DNA from: Odontesthes bonariensis
Lineage: Eukaryota > Chordata > Actinopteri > Atheriniformes > Atherinopsidae
DNA length: 64,000 nucleotides
Reading direction: 5' to 3'
Assembly: GCF_027942865.1 (NCBI RefSeq)
Contig: NC_134522.1
Coordinates: 32,728,349-32,792,348, forward strand
Position numbers and translations under genes: made by a program. Shown here one piece after another: positions 11,201 through 22,039 of this stretch. How positions within the stretch are numbered: position 1 is the first letter of the stretch; every line of letters starts with the position of its first letter. The notes beneath the pieces are model-generated. The model saw only the letters and a program-made list of their open reading frames with translations, did no database searches and had not been told where the DNA came from.

Positions 11201-14200
11201 GTCATTTAAAGGGGTTTATGCATGGAACATACTTAGAATGGATATATATGAAGGACAAAGGAGTTTGAACTTGTTTTGACTGAAGGAATATGTGTTTATA
11301 GCAAAAATACCAATTTGGCCTTAACTCGCAAAAGTAAGGCTATTCCTGTTTTTCTTTCTCAAACAAGGTCATTTAAAGAAGTGTATGCATGGAACCAATT
11401 TAGAATTGATATATATTAAGGACAAAAGAGTTTGAACTTGTTTTGACTGAAGGAATTCATTTTATAGCAAAAATACCAATTTGGCCTTAACTCGCAAAAG
11501 TAAGGCTATTCCTGTTTTTCTTTCTCATACAAGGTCATTTAAAGAGGTTTATGCATGGAACATACTTAGAATGGCTATATATGAAGGACAAAGGAGTTTG
11601 AACTTGTTTTGACTGAAGGAATTGGTGTTTATAAGCAAAAATACCAATTTGGCCTTAACTCGCAAAAGTAAGGCTATTCCTGTTTTTCTCTCTCAAACAA
11701 GGTCATTTAAAGGGGTTTATGCATGGAACATACTTAGAATGGATATATATGAAGGACAAAGGAGTTTGAACTTGTTTTCACTGAAGGAATATGTGTTTAT
11801 AGCAAAAATACCAATTTGGCCTTAACTCGCAAAAGTAAGGCTATTCCTGTTTTTCTTTCTCAAACAAGGTCATTTAAAGAAGTGTATGCATGGAACCAAT
11901 TTAGAATTGATATATATTAAGGACAAAAGAGTTTGAACTTGTTTTGACTGAAGGAATTCATTTTATAGCAAAAATACCAATTTGGCCTTAACTCGCAAAA
12001 GTAAGGCTATTCCTGTTTTTCTTTCTCATACAAGGTCATTTAAAGAGGTTTATGCATGGAACATACTTAGAATGGCTATATATGAAGGACAAAGGAGTTT
12101 GAACTTGTTTTGACTGAAGGAATTGGTGTTTATAAGCAAAATTCCGATTTTCAACTTAACTCGCCAAAGTAAGGCTATTCCTGTTTTTCTTTCTCATACA
12201 AGGTCATTTAAAGAGGTTTATGCATGGAACCTACTTAGAATGGATATATATGAAGGACAAAGGAGTTTGAACTGGTTTTGACTGAAGGAATTGGTGTTTA
12301 TAAGCAAAAATCCGAATTTCAACTTAACTCGCCAAAGTAAGGCTATTCCTGTTTTTCTTTCTCATACAAGGTCATTTAAAGAAGTTAATGCGTGGAACCA
12401 ACTTAGAATTGAGATATATCAAGGACAAAAGAGTTTGAACTTGTTTTGACTGAAGGAATTCATTTTATAGCAAAAATACCAATTTGGCCTTAACTCGCCA
12501 AAGTAAGGCTATTCCTATTTTTCTTGCTCATACAAGGTCATTTAAAGAGGTTTATGCATGGAACATACTTAGAATGGATATATATGAAGGACAAAGGAGT
12601 TTGAACTGGTTTTGACTGAAGGAATTGGTGTTTATAAGCAAAAATCCGAATTTCGCCTTAACTCTCCAAAGTAAGGCTATTCCTGTTTTTCTTTCTCATA
12701 CAAGGTCATTTAAAGAAGTTAATGCGTGGAACCAACTTAGAATTGAGATATATCAAGGACAAAAGAGTTTGAACTTGTTTTGACTGAAGGAATTCATTTT
12801 ATAGCAAAAATACCAATTTGGCCTTAAATCGCAAAAGTAAGGCTATTCCTGTTTTTCTTTCTCATACAAGGTCATTTAAAGAAGTTAATGCGTGGAACCA
12901 ACTTAGAATTGAGATATATGAAGGACAAAGGAGTTTGAACTTGTTTTGACTGAAGGAATTCATTTTATAGCAAAAATACCAATTTGGCCTTAACTCGCAA
13001 AAGTAAGGCTATTCCTGTTTTTCTTTCTCATACAAGGTCATTTAAAGAAGTTTATGCATGGAACCATCTTAGAATTGATATATATGAAGGACAAAGGAGT
13101 TTGAACTTGTTTTGACTGAAGGAATTGGTGTTTATAAGCAAAAATACCAATTTGGCCTTAACTCGCAAAAGTAAGGCTATTCCTGTTTTTCTTTCTCAAA
13201 CAAGGTCATTTAAAGGAGTTTATGCATGGAACATACTTAGAATGGATATATATGAAGGACAAAGGAGTTTGAACTTTTTTATACTGAAGGAATTGGTGTT
13301 TATAGCAAAAATACCAATTTGGCCTTAACTCGCAAAAGTAAGGCTATTCCTGTTTTTCTTTCTCAAACAAGGTCATTTAAAGGGGTTTATGCATGGAACA
13401 TACTTAGAATGGATATATATGAAGGACAAAGGAGTTTGAACTTTTTTATACTGAAGGAATATGTGTTTATAGCAAAAATACCAATTTGGCCTTAACTCGC
13501 AAAAGTAAGGCTATTCCTGTTTTTCTTTCTCAAACAAGGTCATTTAAAGGGGTTTATGCATGGAACATACTTAGAATGGATATATATGAAGGACAAAGGA
13601 GTTTGAACTTTTTTATACTGAAGGAATATGTGTTTATAGCAAAAATACCAATTTGGCCTTAACTCGCAAAAGTAAGGCTATTCCTGTTTTTCTTTCTCAT
13701 ACAAGGTCATTTAAAGAGGTTTATGCATGGAACCAACTTAGAATTGATATATATGAAGGACAAAGGAGTTTGAACTCGTTTTGACTGAAGGAATTCATTT
13801 TATAGCAAAAATACCAATTTGGCCTTAACTCGCCAAAAAAAGGCTATTCCTATTTTTCTTTCTCATACAAGGTCATTTAAAGAAGTTAATGCGTGGAACC
13901 AACTTAGAATTGAGATATATCAAGGACAAAAGAGTTTGAACTTGTTTTGACTGAAGGAATTCATTTTATAGCAAAAATACCAATTTGGCCTTAACTCGCC
14001 AAAGTAAGGCTATTCCTATTTTTCTTGCTCATACAAGGTCATTTAAAGAGGTTTATGCATGGAACATACTTAGAATGGATATATATGAAGGACAAAGGAG
14101 TTTGAACTGGTTTTGACTGAAGGAATTGGTGTTTATAAGCAAAAATCCGAATTTCGCCTTAACTCTCCAAAGTAAGGCTATTCCTGTTTTTCTTTCTCAT

Positions 14201-16064
14201 ACAAGGTCATTTAAAGAAGTTAATGCGTGGAACCAACTTAGAATTGAGATATATCAAGGACAAAAGAGTTTGAACTTGTTTTGACTGAAGGAATTCATTT
14301 TATAGCAAAAATACCAATTTGGCCTTAAATCGCAAAAGTAAGGCTATTCCTGTTTTTCTTTCTCAAACAAGGTCATTTAAAGAAGTGTATGCATGGAACC
14401 AACTTAGAATTGATATATATTAAGGACAAAAGAGTTTGAACTTGTTTTGACTGAAGGAATTCATTTTATAGCAAAAATACCAATTTGGCCTTAACTCGCA
14501 AAAGTAAGGCTATTCCTGTTTTTCTTTCTCATACAAGGTCATTTAAAGAAGTTAATGCGTGGAACCAACTTAGAATTGAGATATATGAAGGACAAAGGAG
14601 TTTGAACTTGTTTTGACTGAAGGAATTCATTTTATAGCAAAAATACCAATTTGGCCTTAACTCGCAAAAGTAAGGCTATTCCTGTTTTTCTTTCTCATAC
14701 AAGGTCATTTAAAGAAGTTTATGCATGGAACCATCTTAGAATTGATATATATGAAGGACAAAGGAGTTTGAACTTGTTTTGACTGAAGGAATTGGTGTTT
14801 ATAAGCAAAAATACCAATTTGGCCTTAACTCGCAAAAGTAAGGCTATTCCTGTTTTTCTTTCTCAAACAAGGTCATTTAAAGGGGTTTATGCATGGAACA
14901 TACTTAGAATGGATATATATGAAGGACAAAGGAGTTTGAACTGGTTTTGACTGAAGGAATTGGTGTTTATAAGCAAAAATCCGAATTTCGACTTAACTCG
15001 CCAAAGTAAGGCTATTCTTCTTTTTCTTTCTCATACAAGGTCATTTAAAGAAGTTTATGCATGGAACCATCTTAGAATTGATATATATTAAGGACAAAAG
15101 AGTTTGAACTGGTTTTGACAGAAGGAATTGGTGTTTATAGCAAAAATACCAATTTGGCCTTAACTCGCAAAAGTAAGGCTATTACTGTTTTTCTTTCTCA
15201 AACAAGGTCATTTAAAGGGGTTTATGCATGGAACATACTTAGAATGGATATATATGAAGGACAAAGGAGTTTGAACTTTTTTATACTGAAGGAATATGTG
15301 TTTATAGCAAAAATACCAATTTGGCCTTAACTCGCAAAAGTAAGGCTATTCCTGTTTTTCTTTCTCAAACAAGGTCATTTAAAGGGGTTTATGCATGGAA
15401 CATACTTAGAATGGATATATATGAAGGACAAAGGAGTTTGAACTTTTTTATACTGAAGGAATATGTGTTTATAGCAAAAGTACCAATTTGGCCTTAACTC
15501 GCAAAAGTAAGGCTATTCCTGTTTTTCTTTCTCATACAAGGTCATTTAAAGAGGTTTATGCATGGAACCAACTTAGAATTGATATATATGAAGGACAAAG
15601 GAGTTTGAACTCGTTTTGACTGAAGGAATTCATTTTATAGCAAAAATACCAATTTGGCCTTAACTCGCCAAAAAAAGGCTATTCCTATTTTTCTTTCTCA
15701 TACAAGGTCATTTAAAGAAGTTAATGCGTGGAACCAACTTAGAATTGAGATATATCAAGGACAAAAGAGTTTGAACTTGTTTTGACTGAAGGAATTCATT
15801 TTATAGCAAAAATACCAATTTGGCCTTAACTCGCAAAAGTAAGGCTGTTCCTGTTTTTCTTTCTCATACAAGGTCATTTAAAGGGGTTTATGCATGTAAC
15901 CTACTTAGAACGGATATATATGAAGGACAAAGGAGTTTGACCTTGTTTTGACTGAAGTAATTGGTGTTTATAAGCAACAATCCGAATTTCGTTTTAACTC
16001 CGCAAAATAAGGCTATTCTTGTGTTTCTTTCTCACACAAGGTAATTTAAAGAGCTTTATGCATG
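5263..16064 (+). repeat. Main block of ~167-bp satellite array
   Basis: About 64 head-to-tail monomers, read from successive gactgaagg anchors spaced mostly 167-168 bp. Monomers share ggccttaactcgcaaaag, ggctattcctgtttttc and aaggtcatttaaag. They fall into types by the segment after gaagg: aattcattttatag, aattggtgtttataag and aatatgtgtttatag. Multi-monomer units are duplicated at offsets of 669, 1501 and 1835 bp (4, 9 and 11 monomers). The last monomers before 16064 belong to a more divergent subfamily (aactccgcaaaataagg). Short ORFs across monomers are accidental. The unit length is close to one nucleosome repeat, as in many centromeric or pericentromeric satellites; that role is inference. 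Confidence 0.97.
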
Positions 16065-16943
16065 TGTAACGGGTGTGTATTTGGGCATGTAGGAAGAGGA
16101 CTCAAGACGTTGCTTTTCTGTGTTTAATTTTCTGCAGAAGACATTAACAGAGGTTGTTATTCTTATGTCTCTCCCTACACCTCTGCTCCCTCAGCAAAAC
16201 ACAACGGGACTGTCTGAGCTTTAAATTTTCTTTTGCAGAAGAACATTTTATAGAACAAAAAATAATACACGAGAAGAAAACGTTGCCACCTCGTGGCAAA
16301 ATTAACACAAGAGCGTGGGGTGAAGTAACAAAACAGAAACAAAATTCATAACCCAAAAATGAAAAACACATACCTGCAGAAGACATTAACAGAGGTTGTT
16401 AGCCTTATGTCTCTCCCTACACCTCTGCTCCTAAACATATACACATAGAATGTTAAACACCGCCAGGAAGTGCAAACCAGCAACCTGATGCTAACCTAAC
16501 GCATGGATAAATCGCGCCAAAACCGCGAACCTAAAAACATACATAAAACTTATATTAACGATAAAAAAATTAACACAAGACAGCTTGGTAACATAAAGTA
16601 TATAACAGAGAATAATGTACAACAAATATTTAAATCATAAATGGCCAAATTTTCAAAGAAAATGACACGATGTCACTGCTGTATTTTCCCCACAACTTAC
16701 CCTCAGCAAAACACAACGGGACTGTGAGGGCAGAGGGGAGGGGCTACAGAAGCCCAGGAGCAACAAAAAGGGCAGAGTGCAGGTGTGTAATTAACTCAGG
16801 GAAAATGTATAAAATAATGGTAATTGAATATAACTCGGAGATAAAATTCATAAATACTCAAAATAATCATGAAATGATAAATAAAACTTACAAATACGAT
16901 TTGGAAATAACAAATAATAAAATGCATTTTTAACAACGTTACA
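16065..16943 (-). repeat. Gypsy 3' LTR
   Basis: 879 bp, matching 23813-24691 except for the two adjacent differences near 16160. It is followed on its internal side by the polypurine tract. ORFs inside it (16154-16351, 16670-16933) are identical in both LTRs and have no recognisable product. Confidence 0.95.
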
Positions 16944-16955
16944 CCCACCCCCACT
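16944..16955 (-). promoter_or_regulatory. Gypsy polypurine tract
   Basis: The minus strand reads AGTGGGGGTGGG directly before the 3' LTR. This is the usual site and composition for second-strand priming. Confidence 0.8.
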
Positions 16956-17261
16956 GAATTTTATCAAATATGAGCACCAACTACACAGTCTACACCATAG
17001 AGAACACTACAAGTTCACAAATTACCAGGGGACATAAACAAGAAAACCAACAACAAATGTATCCCTTAAGGATGAAGTGGCATGAGAGCAGCGCTTATCT
17101 CTCAATCCAACAACTGGTAGCAGGGTGCCTTATACACCCCACAAGACCCCAAAACATAGTGTAGTACAGGCTCATGACACAGTATAAAATGAAAACAGCG
17201 AATATTATATCAATACAAAAACTTTCAGACCCAAAGGGGCATAGGCCATCTGATTAAGGTT
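16956..17261 (-). other. Gypsy 3' untranslated region
   Basis: About 300 bp between the pol stop and the polypurine tract. It is A/T rich and no ORF with support is seen. Confidence 0.7.
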
Positions 17262-20200
17262 TTAGTCAGCAAAAGCCTGGAACACTGATTTGCAAACTGC
17301 TTTGACACTGAACTTGTCCTGAACAACATCCTGTCTGGACATGGTCTGTATGAGTCTGTTCACAGGTTTGACCAGACGGCCAAATCTTGACCTGACTTGT
17401 GTCTGTGCGTCAGAACGGTCACAGTGCATGGTTGAGGTCTGGTCAACAGTGTGCAGAATGTCTGAGGCATTGTCTGTCTGTGTCATGGCACTAAGAGCAG
17501 GGTCTGGCTGACTCACACTTGTCAAGATGTCCACAGCAGTCACAGGGCCAGAGTTACAAGTCACAGACAGATCTGCCGTGTGGCCCTCAGATGGAACAGA
17601 GCAGTTCTGGGGGTCAGAGGTCATGCTGGTCATGTCAGTAACATCCGCTGCAGACAGACTTGGAGCAGACAGCTGTGTGATCCATTCTATGGTTCTCCTC
17701 TCTGAGTCCACATGTTCCGGATCAGTCAAAGGGGACTGTCTCTTCTCCACAGTAACAAGCGAGTTCCTGTCACTTCCAGCATCAGGGCTCTCACTAGCAC
17801 CGCAAAGAGTCTCGCTCCCTCCCTCAAACAAGGTCTCTCCATCCTCTCTGACGCCATCAGTTCCTGGGGCAGAGGATTCTGTAGCAAGAATGGATGAGGC
17901 TGGGTCAGACATGTCACATGTGTCCTCCACAGGAAGAAAATTGGCCAGCAGCAGCAGGTTCCTGTGGATCACCTTCTCCTGTCCAGTGACTGTGTCGCGG
18001 ATTCTGTACGTATGTGTCTCTGGGTTTATGTCCACCACAGTGTAGACGGTTGATTCCCACCGGTCAGCAAGCTTCTTCTTACCCCTTTCCTTCCTGTTGG
18101 CCAAGAGCACTCTGTCACCGATGTTAATGAGGGATCCCTTCACTTTCCTGTTGTACAGCTGAGCATGTCTCTTCTGCTCTTTCGTGGCATGGTCCTGAGC
18201 GATCACCATTGCTTCCTTCAGGTCGTTGGCGAGACCTGCAGCATATTTATCATAGCTCGTCACGGCAGAGTCATGAAGGACAGTACGAAAGAGGACGTCA
18301 ACAGGTAGGCGGGGGACTCGGCCAAACATCAGGTAATAGGGGGGATAACCTGTCGTCTCATGGGCAGTACAATTATACACAAAGGTCAGTGTCTGCAAGC
18401 GCCGTGGCCAGTCAACTTTCTCTTCAGGGGGCAACACACGGATCATGCCACCCAAGGTTCGATTGAATCGCTCCACAGTTCCGTTTCCCATTGGATGGTA
18501 GGGAGTTGTGTGTGATTTCCTGACACCTGACACCCTGAGGAGCTCACTTATCAGCTGACTCTCAAAGTTGGCCCCTTGGTCACTATGAATCCTTTCAGGA
18601 AAGCCAAAGACACAGAAATACCGGTCCCAGAGGACCCTTGCCACCTGCTTAGCTGTCTGGTCTTTACACGGAAATGCCTGAGCCATTCTTGTGAAATGGT
18701 CCGTTATCACTAAGACATCGACAGACTTGTTTCTGGAGTCTTCGGCCGACCAAAAGTCAATACATACCAACTCTAGTGGCCTGGTTGATGTTATGGTCTC
18801 CAAGGGAGCCCTACCCTCAGGCTCGATGGTCTTACTGACGATGCAGCGCTGACAGTGGCGAACATAGTCTCTCACGTCTCTGTCGAGGTTCAGCCAGAAA
18901 AACCTCTGTCTCGTCAAGCTGAGACTCCTGGACTGAGCTTGATGTCCCGCTCCATCATGCACTCCATGTAGAACCTCAGTCTTGAGTGAGCCAGGGACGA
19001 CATATTGGAAGCGCTTTGCCTTGGTCTTCTGATCCCTTGAGATCCTGTATAGCACACCGTTGCTCACAGTTAGCCTATCCCAGTGCTTCAAGTATTTTGT
19101 GACAGAGACAGACTCTTTAAACCTTTCTCTCCTAGAGGGCCTCCGACGTCTCTCAATGTAGTACACAACACGAGAGAGAGTGTTGTCCTCCAACTGCTTG
19201 TTACGGAGGTCCTTTTCGGTGTAGGCAGGTAAGGTGTCCTGTCCAGGTTGAACCAACTGAGGTAGATACTGCAACACTTCAACAGCACGGGCCCTCGGAC
19301 CAGCATCCCACTCAATGTGCGACCGCAGCACAGCAGACACATCCTCCACTGCAACAGACTGAGTGTGCAGTTGTAGTGGACTGCATGTGGACTGAGCATT
19401 GACGCTCACCGGAAAGGGTTTACTGTGACCACTGGATGTCCGGAAGGCATTTTGGACGGAGTAATTTGACACATCCTTGACCTCGGTGAGAAGACCTACA
19501 TAGGGTTCTGCGAGCAGCCTGTGTCCAACGCTCCCTTTGACAAACGGCACACGGCTAAGGGCATCAGCCACAACGTTCTGCCGACCTGGGATATACTTGA
19601 TATGGAAGTCGTAGCCTGCCAACTTGGCCACCCAGCGTTGCTCACAGCAGTCCAGTTTTGGCTTTGTCAGGATGTGAGTCAACGGGTTGTTATCAGTCCA
19701 GACTGTGAATTTGTGACCTTTCAGCCAGTGACTGAACTTGTCACAGATTGCCCATTTCATGGCGAGAAACTCTAACCGGTGAGCTGGGTAATTCTTTTGG
19801 GACTGAGACAATGACTTGCTGGCAAAAGCAATGGGCCTGGCTCGTGTTTCACCCTCCTGAACCTGAGACAGAACAGCACCTATGCCATCCAGGGATGCAT
19901 CAGTTGACAGCATGAAGGGACGGGTGAAATCTGGATGAGCCAGAACAGCACTGTGAATCAGTGAGGACTTCAAGTGTTCAAAAGACTGTTCCTGCTCTGC
20001 TGTCCAGTCAGAGGCACACAACTTCCTGGCTGACAGTTTGGTCTTGTGGTGTTTGCCTTTTCTTTTCCCACCTTTCAGGAGATCAAAGAGCGGTTTGGCA
20101 ATGGCGGAGTACCTGGGCACGAAGTGCTGATAGTAATTTACCATCCCCAAAAAGGACCTTATCCTCTTCTGAGACGGGGTCACGCCATCGGGCTCCATGA

Positions 20201-21980
20201 GGTCAGTGGTCACCATGTTTGCAATGTTCTCAACCTTACTGGAGTCTGTTGAAACACCATTCTCATCTATTATGTGACCGAGAAACTTGACAGACCTCCT
20301 GAGAAAGAAACACTTTTTTGGGGCCAGCTTCAAGTTATGAACACGCAGCCTCTTGAACACCATCTCCAGCCGTTGCAAGGCAGTTTCCTCGTCAGGGGCA
20401 AACACCAACAGATCATCCAAGTAACACAGTAGACTCAGATAGTTTTGGTCTCCGAAAATGCTGGTCATCATGCGCATAAAGCTCCCAGGGCTGTTGCAGA
20501 GGCCCTGGGGCAGACGGTTGTACTCATACAAGCCCATAGGAGTGGTGAATGCTGAGTACTTCCTGTCGTCCTCATGGAGTGGCATATTGTAGAACCCGGA
20601 GGTCAAATCCATCGTGCTGAACAGACAGTTACCTCCCAGTGCTGCCAAACAATCTCCCTGGTGAGGAAGGGGATGAGCATCCTTCAGGGTTCTCCTGTTC
20701 AACCAGCGAAAGTCTGTACAAATGCGGAGATCTCCATTTTTTTTCCACACAAGCACCAATGGTGATGCGTATTCACTGGTCGACTTTCTGATGATCTCCT
20801 TTTCCTCCATCTCACTCAGCACTTGGCGCAGCTTCTGGTACTGGCCAGGGGGCACTCTCCTGTATGGGAGCCTGAATGGTCTGCTGTCTGACAGGTGTAT
20901 GCGATGTACAAAGCCCTTCGCCTCCCCACAGTCAAGATGGTGGCGTGAAAAGACATCCTCATACTGCAGAACAAGGTCAGCCATTCTCCTCTTGCAGCCC
21001 TCTGAAACTTCACATGACTCCATATCAACATCACTGAGCCCAACTGACCTGAGCTTGTCTTTAGCAGAATTTGAGTCTGCAGTTGCCGGGACAGCTGATT
21101 GAGTGCAGCCAGCGAGGGGAACCTCTGAGCGCTCTGCAACATCCATGTCTTCAAGTGCCACGACGGGGTAGATATCAGCCAGCTTTGCATTACGCCTCAA
21201 TAACACAGGTTTGTTAGATGTGTTGATGAGCTTCAGTGGGACCCATCTGTCACCCCACAATGTAGTAACAATCTTTGCAACTAAAACACCTCTGGGAGCT
21301 GAGCGGGATGACGTTGGCTCAGTCATGACGGTGCTGCCTGGGGAAACAGCAGTGTTTTTGGGCATTTTTCCCCATATGAGATATTCACGGCCAGGCTCGA
21401 GGCTGGTAGCTGAGTTACACCTTACTGTACCAACCTTGTCAGGAACATCATCACCTTTCCAGGGATTCAGACCAGATAGCATGGACAGGAAATGTTCAGT
21501 TTCTGGGTCTCCGGTTGGGCAAGGGCCAGACACTGTCTTCCAGTAGGACTCACATAGCTTGGACTGATGCAGGATGTGCTTTATAACGTTGGTCCCTAGT
21601 ATTAACTCGTCATGCTGTCCTGGAACAACAAGTGTGGGGACTAACATTTTACAGCCATACACTTCCATCACCACATCAAAAGCACACTTTGGCTTAACAC
21701 GAAGTCCGCCACATCCAACAAGGACCACATTCACATCAATCAGTCTCTGATCTGTTATCACTCCAGCCTCTCTCAGCTTCACTTCAGCTGTCTCACTGAT
21801 GCTGCAGGCCATTGACCCACTGTCCAACATTCCACCAATTTTAACTGTCCCACCCATGTCCACAGTTGTGTAGAAGAGACTGTCACTGCTGCCAATTTTG
21901 TGAACATTCTGATAAACAACGACTTCAGAGTCACTACATGAGTCTCTCACAGATGTGTAAACAGTCTCAGCATCAGACAT
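17262..21980 (-). CDS. Gypsy Pol polyprotein (PR-RT-RNaseH-IN)
   Basis: 1572 residues, uninterrupted. The aspartic protease active site is LDSGS at D53, with a flap-side ILGTNVI near 127. The reverse transcriptase spans ~375-600, with catalytic Asp458 in FSTMDLTSG and the YLDD box at 520-523. RNase H has D694 (STDAS), E737 and D763 (WTDNNP). The integrase has an HHCC zinc finger (H1008/H1013...C1043-x2-C1046) and a DD35E triad D1075, D1134 (HSDQG), E1170. A GPY/F-like basic module follows near 1290-1350. The last ~200 residues are acidic and Ser/Thr rich, ending in an RFGRLVKPVNRL segment. All catalytic residues are present, so the copy could be active. Antisense ORFs across this region are shadows. 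Confidence 0.97.
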   Translation of the reverse strand: MSDAETVYTSVRDSCSDSEVVVYQNVHKIGSSDSLFYTTVDMGGTVKIGGMLDSGSMACSISETAEVKLREAGVITDQRLIDVNVVLVGCGGLRVKPKCAFDVVMEVYGCKMLVPTLVVPGQHDELILGTNVIKHILHQSKLCESYWKTVSGPCPTGDPETEHFLSMLSGLNPWKGDDVPDKVGTVRCNSATSLEPGREYLIWGKMPKNTAVSPGSTVMTEPTSSRSAPRGVLVAKIVTTLWGDRWVPLKLINTSNKPVLLRRNAKLADIYPVVALEDMDVAERSEVPLAGCTQSAVPATADSNSAKDKLRSVGLSDVDMESCEVSEGCKRRMADLVLQYEDVFSRHHLDCGEAKGFVHRIHLSDSRPFRLPYRRVPPGQYQKLRQVLSEMEEKEIIRKSTSEYASPLVLVWKKNGDLRICTDFRWLNRRTLKDAHPLPHQGDCLAALGGNCLFSTMDLTSGFYNMPLHEDDRKYSAFTTPMGLYEYNRLPQGLCNSPGSFMRMMTSIFGDQNYLSLLCYLDDLLVFAPDEETALQRLEMVFKRLRVHNLKLAPKKCFFLRRSVKFLGHIIDENGVSTDSSKVENIANMVTTDLMEPDGVTPSQKRIRSFLGMVNYYQHFVPRYSAIAKPLFDLLKGGKRKGKHHKTKLSARKLCASDWTAEQEQSFEHLKSSLIHSAVLAHPDFTRPFMLSTDASLDGIGAVLSQVQEGETRARPIAFASKSLSQSQKNYPAHRLEFLAMKWAICDKFSHWLKGHKFTVWTDNNPLTHILTKPKLDCCEQRWVAKLAGYDFHIKYIPGRQNVVADALSRVPFVKGSVGHRLLAEPYVGLLTEVKDVSNYSVQNAFRTSSGHSKPFPVSVNAQSTCSPLQLHTQSVAVEDVSAVLRSHIEWDAGPRARAVEVLQYLPQLVQPGQDTLPAYTEKDLRNKQLEDNTLSRVVYYIERRRRPSRRERFKESVSVTKYLKHWDRLTVSNGVLYRISRDQKTKAKRFQYVVPGSLKTEVLHGVHDGAGHQAQSRSLSLTRQRFFWLNLDRDVRDYVRHCQRCIVSKTIEPEGRAPLETITSTRPLELVCIDFWSAEDSRNKSVDVLVITDHFTRMAQAFPCKDQTAKQVARVLWDRYFCVFGFPERIHSDQGANFESQLISELLRVSGVRKSHTTPYHPMGNGTVERFNRTLGGMIRVLPPEEKVDWPRRLQTLTFVYNCTAHETTGYPPYYLMFGRVPRLPVDVLFRTVLHDSAVTSYDKYAAGLANDLKEAMVIAQDHATKEQKRHAQLYNRKVKGSLINIGDRVLLANRKERGKKKLADRWESTVYTVVDINPETHTYRIRDTVTGQEKVIHRNLLLLANFLPVEDTCDMSDPASSILATESSAPGTDGVREDGETLFEGGSETLCGASESPDAGSDRNSLVTVEKRQSPLTDPEHVDSERRTIEWITQLSAPSLSAADVTDMTSMTSDPQNCSVPSEGHTADLSVTCNSGPVTAVDILTSVSQPDPALSAMTQTDNASDILHTVDQTSTMHCDRSDAQTQVRSRFGRLVKPVNRLIQTMSRQDVVQDKFSVKAVCKSVFQAFAD

Positions 21981-22039
21981 GTCGTCGGTTTGGGAGTTTG
22001 TGGTGTGACCTGTACTGCCTCCCTCTGAATACAGGTCGG

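Noticed and set aside
11622-15330. Repeated 67-71 codon ORFs in the satellite
   Set aside because: They arise because some monomers are 168 bp and keep frame. Most monomers interrupt the frame, and no start context or domain is shared.
5263-16064. CRISPR-like regular array
   Set aside because: The whole 167-bp unit repeats with no unique spacers, and the context is eukaryotic; it is a satellite.
16144-16386. ORFs within the gypsy LTRs (repeated at 23892-24134)
   Set aside because: Present in both LTRs by duplication, short, low complexity and without recognisable domains.
17527-21546. Many plus-strand ORFs opposite the gypsy pol
   Set aside because: Antisense shadows of a 1572-codon ORF that has complete RT, RNase H and integrase motifs.
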